DNA of 64,000 bases. Origin: Sporosarcina trichiuri. GTDB lineage: Bacteria > Bacillota > Bacilli > Bacillales_A > Planococcaceae. Positions within the stretch are counted from its first letter, which is position 1. Each line of letters starts with the position of its first letter. Below are positions 57,543 to 64,000 of this stretch, one piece after another. The notes below the pieces were generated by a model that did not search any database, was not told where the DNA came from, and saw only the letters and a list, made by a program, of their open reading frames with translations. The stretch spans positions 1,522,001 to 1,586,000 of the forward strand of contig NZ_CP129119.1 of the NCBI RefSeq assembly GCF_030406775.1, in the 5' to 3' direction. Both the position numbers and the translations under genes were made by a program.

Positions 57543-57581
57543 TAGATAGGTATACATAACTATCTAACATGGAGGATTCAC

Positions 57582-59624
57582 ATGGCAAAATCACTAAAGA
57601 CAAAGATCATCGCGGCAGCCGTTGTCTTGTTCATGCTCGGCATGCTGCTGATGGCGTACATGCTGAATGGCCAGGTGAAGAAGCGGTCGATCGAGAATGT
57701 CACCGATGCAGGAGGACCGCTTTCGGACCAGATGGCCGTCTCGTCCGAGAATTTCCTCGACCAGTATGAAATGGGACTGAAACTGCTGTCGAATGCGAAG
57801 ACGGTCAAGGAATATACGGATGGCAAAGAAGGCGTCAGTGATGACGAGGTGAAAGTCAAACTGCAGGAGTTCATGGATGCGTATCCGAATGCTTCTTCCG
57901 TCTATTACGCACTTCCTTCCAAGAAGGTGCTCATTTCGCCGCATGTCGATCTGACCGGCTTCGACCCGACCGGACGCGACTGGTACCAGCGGGCACTGGA
58001 TGGTCCGGGTAAGGTGTACTGGTCCGCTCCCTACGTCGATGAAGCGACAGGAAACCCGGTCATCACGGCGTCCCGCGCTGTCATGAACGGTATCGACGTT
58101 GTCGGTGTGACGGGCGTCGATATCCAGCTCAGCTACTTGAAGGATTCCCTCAATGAGACGAGCATTCCTAATGACGGCTTTCCATTCATGATCGACAACA
58201 ACGGCGTGGCGATCTCGTATCCGGAGAAAGACGGCGAGGAGATGCGCGACGAGACATTCGTTGATGAGATGTTCATGTACAACGAAGGGAATACGGATTT
58301 CAAGAACGCTAAGGGAGATAAATCGATTGTCATCTTCTCGACGATGGAACGTTTCGGCTGGAAAGTCGGCACCATCTACGACGAGAAGAACCTGCTCGGC
58401 ATGGCGAAGGAACTGCGATTCTCGATCATCGTCATTTCGCTGATCACTCTCGCTGTTGTCGGCACGGCGCTGTACTTCATCATCGCCAAGCTCTTGAAAC
58501 CGATCGGCCGCCTGCGCGGCAGTATGGATGCGGTGGCGGCAGGAGATCTTACCGTCCGTTCCGATATCCATACGAAGGATGAAATCGGACAGCTGAGCGA
58601 CAACTTCAATGAGATGATCGCCAGCATGAACAGCATCATCTCTGTCGTCAGCCAGTCCGCTGATAACGTACGGTCCAATTCCGAATCGCTGAGTGCGGTG
58701 GCGGAAGAGACGAACGCGTCGAGCTCCGGAGTGGCGCATGCGGTCAATGAAATCGCGGAAGGTGCCTCGAAATCGGCACAGGATGCGGAGACGGTCACCG
58801 AGCGCTCCGACGAACTCGGCCGGCAGATCAACGGCGTCACCGAACGTGCTGTGTCGATGACGGATATCGCCGAGCGCACCGGTGCCATGAATGAAAGCGG
58901 CCAGGCGCAGATGGCGAACCTGCAGGAGACGTTCCAGTCATCCGCCGGCAACTTGCAGTCGATGAACGAAGCGATTTCAGGACTCGGCCAGAAGGTCAAG
59001 GAGATCGGCGGCGTCATGGAAACGATCACCGACATCTCCTCCCAGACGAACCTGCTCGCGCTGAACGCAAGCATCGAAGCGGCGCGTGCCGGCGAGCACG
59101 GCAAAGGGTTTGCTGTCGTTGCGGAGGAAGTCCGGAAACTCGCGGAGCAGTCCGCGCGTGCGACGGAAGACGTCCAGACGACCGTCCGCCAGCTGCAGGA
59201 CGAATCGCGCACCGTAACCGAACAGATGGAAGAGACGATTGCGACGTTCCGCGAGCAAGGATTGGTCGTGAGCGAAACCGAGACGACGTTCGGCGAACTG
59301 TCCGCCCTCATGACGGAAATGCAGTCGTCGATCGACGCCATTTCCGATGAAATCCAGCACGTCGGCCGTCATAAGGACGACGTGGCGGAAACGATCCAGC
59401 TCATGGCGGCGACGTCTCAGGAAACCGCAGCCGCCTGCGAGGAAGTGAGCGCCTCCACCGAGGAACAGCTGCGCGCCATCCAGTCGGTCACCGAAGCGGC
59501 TGAGACGCTGACGGAGCTGAGCGAACAGCTGAGCCAGGCGATCGACCGGTTCAAGGTGTCGGATGAGGAATCCCCTCTTGCTGAGGAGAGTGCAGACGAA
59601 GAGGATGTTGACGAGACAATCTGA
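57582..59624 (+). CDS. Methyl-accepting chemotaxis protein, dCache sensor (paralogue 2)
   Basis: 680 residues with the same architecture as the gene before it, nearly identical in the HAMP and signalling regions but different in the sensor. Arg/Trp in TGRDWY, Tyr in SAPYVD and Asp in VTGVDIQL are retained, so an amino acid ligand is likely, perhaps a different one. It carries an extra acidic C-terminal tail ([21 protein letters not shown], about 660-680) that paralogue 1 lacks. No CheR-tethering pentapeptide is seen. GGAGG lies 6 bases before the ATG. Confidence 0.94.
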   Translation: MAKSLKTKIIAAAVVLFMLGMLLMAYMLNGQVKKRSIENVTDAGGPLSDQMAVSSENFLDQYEMGLKLLSNAKTVKEYTDGKEGVSDDEVKVKLQEFMDAYPNASSVYYALPSKKVLISPHVDLTGFDPTGRDWYQRALDGPGKVYWSAPYVDEATGNPVITASRAVMNGIDVVGVTGVDIQLSYLKDSLNETSIPNDGFPFMIDNNGVAISYPEKDGEEMRDETFVDEMFMYNEGNTDFKNAKGDKSIVIFSTMERFGWKVGTIYDEKNLLGMAKELRFSIIVISLITLAVVGTALYFIIAKLLKPIGRLRGSMDAVAAGDLTVRSDIHTKDEIGQLSDNFNEMIASMNSIISVVSQSADNVRSNSESLSAVAEETNASSSGVAHAVNEIAEGASKSAQDAETVTERSDELGRQINGVTERAVSMTDIAERTGAMNESGQAQMANLQETFQSSAGNLQSMNEAISGLGQKVKEIGGVMETITDISSQTNLLALNASIEAARAGEHGKGFAVVAEEVRKLAEQSARATEDVQTTVRQLQDESRTVTEQMEETIATFREQGLVVSETETTFGELSALMTEMQSSIDAISDEIQHVGRHKDDVAETIQLMAATSQETAAACEEVSASTEEQLRAIQSVTEAAETLTELSEQLSQAIDRFKVSDEESPLAEESADEEDVDETI

Positions 59625-59653
59625 CGGCATCCTGTACGGTAAAGGAAACAGAC

Positions 59654-59694
59654 AAAAAGGAACGGCCCCGATACTAGGGGACCGTTCCTTTTTA
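59654..59694. terminator. Bidirectional terminator between receptor 2 and the amidotransferase gene
   Basis: AAGGAACGGCCCC/GGGGACCGTTCCTT hairpin flanked by A- and T-runs between convergent genes. Confidence 0.9.
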
Positions 59695-59702
59695 CTTGGT
59701 CT

Positions 59703-60407
59703 TCATTTGGATGTACATGCTTCGATGAACCCTTCGAACAGCCGCAGTGCGGCGGGGTCATCCCGGTTCGACAGCGCTTCCGGGTGCCACTGGACGCTCA
59801 TGACATAGCGGTGTTCCGTGCTTTCGAGCGCTTCGATGATGCCGTCCTTCGCAGTCGCTGTCACGATCAGCGGCTCGGGGACGTCATGGACCGCCTGATG
59901 ATGAAGGGAGTTCACGCGCAGTTCAGATCCTTGCGCGTACTCCGCCAGCCGGCTGCCCTCCTTCACGTCCACCGTATGCGTCGGATAATTCCGGTCCGCC
60001 TGCTGCTTATGCTGCAATAGCGGCCCGTCAAGATCCGAATAGATGTGCTGATGAATCGTTCCGCCGAGCGCGACGTTCAGCACTTGCTGGCCGCGGCATA
60101 TGCCGAGCACAGGCATGTCCTTCCCGATCGCGCAGCGTGCCAGCGCGAGCTCCATATCGTCCCGTTCCGGCGCCGTCTTGCCGAGGTTCGCCTCCGGCTC
60201 CTCGCCGTAGACGAGCGGGCCGACGTCCTCCCCGCCTGTCAGCAGCAGCCCGTCGATCCGGCTGCAGATGGCGTCGATATCCTCGAGACCCGCCGGCAGC
60301 ACGACCGGCAGTCCCCCCGCTTTCAGGATCGCCCGGCTGTAATCCGCCTTAACCCACGTTTCCCCGTTTTCGTCGATGTCTGATGTAATTCCGATGATCG
60401 GTTTCAT
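59703..60407 (-). CDS. Class I glutamine amidotransferase / gamma-glutamyl-GABA hydrolase family (C26)
   Basis: 234 residues of the PuuD-type peptidase C26 family. Catalytic Cys in GICRGQQVLNVALGGT, His and Glu in VQWHPEAL, and the LTGGEDVGP oxyanion region. Members hydrolyse gamma-glutamyl amides such as gamma-glutamyl-GABA; no polyamine genes are adjacent, so the substrate is open. AAGGGAG precedes the ATG at 60407. Confidence 0.92.
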   Translation of the reverse strand: MKPIIGITSDIDENGETWVKADYSRAILKAGGLPVVLPAGLEDIDAICSRIDGLLLTGGEDVGPLVYGEEPEANLGKTAPERDDMELALARCAIGKDMPVLGICRGQQVLNVALGGTIHQHIYSDLDGPLLQHKQQADRNYPTHTVDVKEGSRLAEYAQGSELRVNSLHHQAVHDVPEPLIVTATAKDGIIEALESTEHRYVMSVQWHPEALSNRDDPAALRLFEGFIEACTSK

Positions 60408-60441
60408 GATGTCAGCACTCCCTTATGTAAAAAGATCCATG

Positions 60442-60472
60442 AGAAAACCGGCCGGGGTGAAGGCCGGTTTTC
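60442..60472. terminator. Hairpin upstream of the amidotransferase gene
   Basis: AAAACCGGCC/GGCCGGTTTT stem with an eight-base loop. It lies between two divergent genes, so it may belong to an older gene layout. The stretch 60475-60620 holds nothing else I can support. Confidence 0.5.
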
Positions 60473-60623
60473 AGAGGTGCTGTTCTATTCCCGGTCTGCA
60501 GCATTCTTAATCATCCAGGAGGCAAAACCAACGGCGGAAGCGGTACCGGACGCTTATTTGGCCTTCCTCTCCCCTCACCCGTGCAACTCAGCGGCCTGCA
60601 GACGCAGCTTACAGTTCCGCCTA

Positions 60624-60652
60624 TTGTACGGCTGCTGTCTGCATGATACGAT
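60624..60652 (+). promoter_or_regulatory. Promoter of the LytTR-DUF3021 unit
   Basis: TTGTAC, 17-base spacer, TACGAT, with a predicted start near 60659, about 20-25 bases before the coding start. Confidence 0.6.
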
Positions 60653-60677
60653 CTGTTCAAACATTCACACAAATGGA

Positions 60678-61124
60678 GTGACTCTGATCCGACTGAAAAT
60701 CCATGAGTCGCCGGAAGCCGGCGGCACGGAAATCACGGTCACGTGCCGGGAAGTCGACGACCGGCTGCAGGACATCATCCGGAAGATCGAGCAGCTGCTC
60801 GTGTCGTTCACCGGCCGGAAAGACGGCATCGTGCATACGCTCGAGGCGGAATCCGTCCTGTACATCGAAGCGGTCGACAACACCGTGTTCCTCTACACGG
60901 CGGAAGATGTCTACGAGAGCGGCCGGAAGCTGTATGAGTACGAGGAACAGCTCGCGCATACGGCGTTCCTGCGCATCAGCAAGAACCAGATCGTCAACAC
61001 CGCCAAGACCATGAGTGTGCGCGCGCTTTTGAACGGCCGGTTCGAAGCGAAGCTTGCGAACGGCGAGAAGACGATCGTCAACCGGCATTACGCCAAAGCG
61101 TTCCGCAACCACTTTCTAGGATAG
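60678..61124 (+). CDS. LytTR domain DNA-binding regulator
   Basis: About 148 residues with a single C-terminal LytTR domain (about 45-145: VLYIEAVDNTVFLYT, FLRISKNQIVNT, NGEKTIVNRHYAKAF) and no receiver domain. Such proteins pair with a DUF3021 membrane protein and usually control a neighbouring ABC transporter. Start uncertain: GTG 60678 sits on the GGAG tract, while a CTG at 60684 is 5 bases after it. Both lie downstream of the mapped promoter, so the longer frame is excluded. Confidence 0.88.
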   Translation: MTLIRLKIHESPEAGGTEITVTCREVDDRLQDIIRKIEQLLVSFTGRKDGIVHTLEAESVLYIEAVDNTVFLYTAEDVYESGRKLYEYEEQLAHTAFLRISKNQIVNTAKTMSVRALLNGRFEAKLANGEKTIVNRHYAKAFRNHFLG

Positions 61125-61134
61125 GAGGATTCAT

Positions 61135-61560
61135 ATGAAACGGACTTTGATCTACATCGGGGCCGCGTGCGCCGCGTTCACGTTCAGTTCCCTGCTCTAC
61201 TACGTGTTCCGTCTGCTCGGCCTGTTCCCGCCGCTCACCGAATCGATGAGCATCACGCTGTTCCTCGTCTCTGCTATCATCACATGCCTCATCTGGCTGA
61301 CGCATCAGCTGCCGGTGGAGCACCCGGCCGCCGTCTTCGTCTTGGAGATCCTCTGTGTCGTCGCCGTCCTGACCGCAGGCGGCCTGTTCTTCGAGATGTT
61401 CCCTTTCAACATCTGGATCTGGTCGTCTGTCGTGCTGTCCGGCCTGCTCGCCTATCTGTCGGTCTTCGTACTCATCTACCTGACCACGAAGGCGGATGAA
61501 CGGCGGATCAACGACATCCTGATGCAGAGGCGGACCGCTCGGATTACGCTGTCATCCTGA
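61135..61560 (+). CDS. DUF3021 membrane protein, C-terminus altered by deletion
   Basis: 141 residues with four predicted helices (about 5-27, 38-58, 68-90, 96-120), the DUF3021 pattern, probably the membrane partner of the LytTR regulator. AGGAGG precedes the ATG. After about residue 128 (MQRRTARITLSS) the sequence reads into what is, in another frame, the tail of an ABC ATPase gene. The natural C-terminus was therefore probably lost in the same event. The membrane part is intact. Confidence 0.8.
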   Translation: MKRTLIYIGAACAAFTFSSLLYYVFRLLGLFPPLTESMSITLFLVSAIITCLIWLTHQLPVEHPAAVFVLEILCVVAVLTAGGLFFEMFPFNIWIWSSVVLSGLLAYLSVFVLIYLTTKADERRINDILMQRRTARITLSS

Positions 61561-61874
61561 ACAGCGGGCGCATCATCGCAAGCGGCACGCCTGAAACGCT
61601 CCGCACCGCCCACTCCGCGGACCGGCTGTTTTTGAGAACGGCCGATTCCGAAGCGCTGCGGGCGGCGCTCTCGCGGGATCAGCTTCCCTACAGCGAGCAC
61701 CTCGGCCGGTTCGAAATCGAGCTGGACTCGACCTTGCACGCTATCCCGCTCACCGCAAAATACGAGCCGCTGCTGACGTCGTTCGAAGTGAGGAAATCGA
61801 GCCTCGAGGACGTGTTCCTGCGGGTGCAGGAACGGAAGGAGGAGGATCTGCATGCTGACACTTGCGAAGCGTAA
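61521..61874 (+). pseudogene. 3' remnant of an ABC transporter ATPase gene
   Basis: In a frame different from DUF3021 the sequence reads EADRSDYAVILNSGRIIASGTPETL. This is the H-loop-distal end of an ABC ATPase of the drug/antibiotic exporter type. A typical C-terminal extension follows (SFEVRKSSLEDVFLRVQ). Walker A, signature and Walker B are all absent. About 117 codons remain. The stop overlaps the start of the permease gene, the usual spacing of an ATPase-permease pair, so the deletion removed the ATPase core in place. Confidence 0.85.
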
Positions 61875-62709
61875 CATGCTGCTCTACTTCCGCGACCGGT
61901 CCGCCGTCTTCTTCTCCCTGCTGTCCGTCGCGATCCTGATTGCCGTCTACGTCTTCTTCCTCGGCGACCTGATCGCGGACGGCATGCCGGAATTCCCGGG
62001 CAGGAAAGGTCTCCTGCTGACGTGGGTCATCGCGGGGATTTTCGCAGTCACCAGCATCACCACGACACTTGCCGCATTCGGCACATACGTCGAAGACCGG
62101 CAGCGACGGACACTCGACGATTTCCTCGTCACGCCGCTGAAACGGTCAGTGCTCACCGGAGGATACTTGCTCAGTTCCCTCGCTATCGGCCTGATCATGA
62201 CCTTTACAGCACTCGTCGCAGCGGATATCATGCTGCTCGCCGCGGGACAGCCGCTGCTGACTGCGGTCCAGCTTCTCCAGTCGGCCGGCATCATCGCGCT
62301 GTCCGTCCTGTCCGCCGGCTCCCTGTTCCTGCTGCTCGTCCGGTTCTTCCGGACTTCGAACGCGTGCGCGGCCGCAAGCACCCTCATCGGGACGACGATC
62401 GGGTTCCTCGCCGGCATCTACATCCCGATCGGCAGCCTGCCGGGGTATCTCCAGTCGGTCATCCAGCTCGTCCCCGTCTCCCACGCCGCCCTCCTGTTCC
62501 GGCAGGTGCTGATGGCGCCTTATCTGACGGATGCATTTGCAGGCGCACCTGCCGCCAAGTCCGAACAGTTCCATGAAGCGTTGGGCATCACGTTCCATCT
62601 GGGAGACACGGCACTAAATCCGCTTTTCAGCGTGCTGTATCTGATCGGGTCAGCGGCTCTGTTCTTCCTGGTTGCAGGCCTCGTCCCGAAACGTCTGAAA
62701 CGTTCCTGA
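61852..62709 (+). CDS. ABC-2 type transporter permease, without its ATPase
   Basis: 285 residues with six predicted helices. N-terminal MLTLAKRNMLLYFRDRSAVFFSLL and the C-terminal GIYIPIGSLPGYLQSVIQLVPVSHAALLFRQ are typical of ABC-2 drug or antibiotic exporters. GGAGGAGG lies 6 bases before the ATG. Its cognate ATPase upstream is reduced to a remnant. It is therefore either non-functional or served by an ATPase from elsewhere. Confidence 0.88.
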   Translation: MLTLAKRNMLLYFRDRSAVFFSLLSVAILIAVYVFFLGDLIADGMPEFPGRKGLLLTWVIAGIFAVTSITTTLAAFGTYVEDRQRRTLDDFLVTPLKRSVLTGGYLLSSLAIGLIMTFTALVAADIMLLAAGQPLLTAVQLLQSAGIIALSVLSAGSLFLLLVRFFRTSNACAAASTLIGTTIGFLAGIYIPIGSLPGYLQSVIQLVPVSHAALLFRQVLMAPYLTDAFAGAPAAKSEQFHEALGITFHLGDTALNPLFSVLYLIGSAALFFLVAGLVPKRLKRS

Positions 62710-62902
62710 CTCCGCAGCCGGATCCGCCGGCTGCGGAGTCAGGTACAGCCGCTGTCCACCCCATCCTTTTTCAGTACCTTTCAGGCCCTAAGCCCTCTCG
62801 CCCTGCAATGGATAGAAAGCCGGAACTTTTCTGCATTCCGGAACCCTTCCCGCCGATAGCCGTATCACAAGCAACCTACTCGGAGAGGAGAGATCTGACA
62901 CC

Positions 62903-63787
62903 ATGAAAAAGATCGGACTTCTGCTGCTGACGGTATGCATGTTAGCCGCTTGCAGCACGGCGAAAAAGACGGAACCGGCAGCGGACAAGCCGGACACGGA
63001 TGAGACGGCCAAGGAGCAAGCCGTCCCTGTGACTGCAGAGACGGAAGAAGGAGAAGAGGAAGACAGCGGGACGGCGGACGGGGATGGGACCGACTTAGAT
63101 CTGGCGAGAGCGCAGACTGTCGAGATCCCTTCGGTTTTCGATGAAGACGGCAAACTGGGTGCAGCGATGACGGAGGAAGAATTCGAGCAGATCGCGAAGA
63201 CGCAGCGCACCATCCGTTTCGCTCTCGACGACCACCCGATCCGCCGTATCTCAAGTGATGACAACAAGATCACCGACATCACCAACTTCGGGGATGCGCT
63301 GATCGACACGGAAAACAGTACAGCCTACCAGCTGCCGGACGAGGAGATTCCCGCCGCTTACCAACTGTTCCTGCAGAACCGAGCCGATGAATTCGCGGGG
63401 ACGCCGGACTCCGAATACCGGACATGGGAGGAAGCGACCAACCTGGAACGGAGCGTCATCCAGCTCGTGCTGCTGATCGCCCCGCCCCTCAACGACCTCG
63501 GGACAGTGATTGAATACGGGAAGCTCGGGCATCCCGTCACCGCCGTCTTCCAGGAGGAGTTCACAAAAGTCGGTTCTCCGATGACACTGTTCCCCGGCCC
63601 GCAGACCAGTACCGACATCGAACTCTACGACCTCATGATGCAGATGCAGGGCATGTGGGGCGAGCTGGGTGCTTTCGAGGATCCAGGTGCACACCCTGAG
63701 GAATTCGGGGCATTGTATGGGAAAGTGCGCGCGGAGACGAACAATCTCGTCGTGCGGGTGAATTACACGCTGACGGAGAAATATTAG
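62903..63787 (+). CDS. Putative lipoprotein of unknown function
   Basis: 294 residues. Signal peptide with lipobox LAAC (Cys 17), then an acidic Glu/Asp/Thr-rich linker (18-70) and a soluble domain (75-294). No family recognised from motifs such as TYRTWEEATNLERSVIQLVLLIAPPL-type helices. GGAGAGGAG precedes the ATG. The 190-base stretch before it holds a GC-rich hairpin (62711-62740) without a T-run and no gene. Confidence 0.8.
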   Translation: MKKIGLLLLTVCMLAACSTAKKTEPAADKPDTDETAKEQAVPVTAETEEGEEEDSGTADGDGTDLDLARAQTVEIPSVFDEDGKLGAAMTEEEFEQIAKTQRTIRFALDDHPIRRISSDDNKITDITNFGDALIDTENSTAYQLPDEEIPAAYQLFLQNRADEFAGTPDSEYRTWEEATNLERSVIQLVLLIAPPLNDLGTVIEYGKLGHPVTAVFQEEFTKVGSPMTLFPGPQTSTDIELYDLMMQMQGMWGELGAFEDPGAHPEEFGALYGKVRAETNNLVVRVNYTLTEKY

Positions 63788-63797
63788 GAAGACATGT

Positions 63798-63838
63798 GAA
63801 AGCGGCTGTCCCGTCGAGCGGGCAGCCGCTTTTCATTT
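63798..63838. terminator. Bidirectional terminator between the lipoprotein and GNAT genes
   Basis: AAGCGGCTGTCCCG/CGGGCAGCCGCTT hairpin followed by TTTCATTT. Confidence 0.8.
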
Positions 63839-64000
63839 CTATGTTTTCCGGTAGATCCATTCCCCGTCTGCATCATATTCATGGATGAACTCGAATCCGA
63901 ACGATTCATACAGACGCCGGGCGCCCAAATTTTCCTCGAACACACTCAAGTAGATCGGCTGCCTGCCGTATTCCTGGTCCAGACGCTCTAACAGCAGCCT
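63839..64000 (-). CDS. GNAT family N-acetyltransferase, 5' part outside window
   Basis: The last 53 codons are visible. The reading LSVFEENLGARRLYESFGFEF is the typical C-terminal GNAT motif B/alpha4 region that completes the acetyl-CoA site. Stop TAG at 63839-63841. The N-terminal part lies beyond the right edge, so the substrate cannot be inferred. Confidence 0.85.
   Translation of the reverse strand, partial: RLLLERLDQEYGRQPIYLSVFEENLGARRLYESFGFEFIHEYDADGEWIYRKT

Overview
The window is a chromosomal stretch of a moderately GC-rich Gram-positive bacterium of the order Bacillales. Gene order follows several Bacillus subtilis neighbourhoods closely: yjbO-nadK-yjbM-yjbL / yjbJ-yjbI-spxH / pepF-coiA-mecA-spx / trpS / fabF-fabH; yitW-yitV / yitU-yitS; yisL-yisK; addBA; csbA-minJ-ctpB-ftsXE-cccB-prfB-secA-hpf-fliTSD-flaG. 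A standalone ClpB, the GC level and the protein variants suggest Planococcaceae (Sporosarcina/Planococcus/Bhargavaea type). The family is an inference; the genus cannot be settled here. No rRNA, tRNA, insertion sequence, prophage or CRISPR array was seen.

Layout. 1-9.6 kb: NAD kinase, small (p)ppGpp synthetase, lytic transglycosylase, truncated globin, SpxH, PepF, CoiA, MecA and Spx, i.e. the Spx/ClpXP/MecA stress-proteolysis cluster. A RoxS/RsaE small RNA with a Rex-like operator lies between spxH and pepF. 9.6-20.4 kb: T-box-controlled trpS; fabHF behind a FapR operator; a CtsR-controlled clpB lacking the N-domain; sufT, an esterase, a HAD phosphatase and DegV. 20.4-34.3 kb: a membrane-anchored GH13 protein with lost catalytic residues; yisL/yisK; a DUF418 protein; AddAB; a TVP38 protein; AzlCD. 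34.3-50.9 kb: envelope and division genes (csbA, minJ, ctpB, a thioredoxin-like protein with a membrane partner, an M23 hydrolase, ftsXE, cccB), dapA behind a lysine riboswitch, an AmhX-type amidohydrolase, prfB with its programmed frameshift, secA, hpf and a PilZ protein. 51-59.7 kb: chemotaxis receptors and the flaG-fliD-fliS-fliT operon, with sigma-D-like promoters. 59.7-64 kb: a class I glutamine amidotransferase, a LytTR/DUF3021 pair fused by deletion to the tail of an ABC ATPase gene, an orphan ABC permease, a lipoprotein and a partial GNAT acetyltransferase.

The most unusual feature is a set of four intergenic arrays of degenerate 20-21 bp units (about 4.66, 14.3-15.0, 32.05-32.3 and 49.5-49.75 kb). 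They fall into two sequence families, lie next to terminators and are polar. At least one array of each family carries a related conserved module (an AGCG-rich core followed by CAAGCCAG and a TTGA tract). They look like one dispersed element system of unknown function.

Other points for a second look: decay of the amylase-like protein, a low-GC mosaic segment inside fliD, the deletion that removed an ABC ATPase, and a PerR-box-like site at the spx promoter. All family assignments come from reading motifs and synteny by eye; no database search was run.
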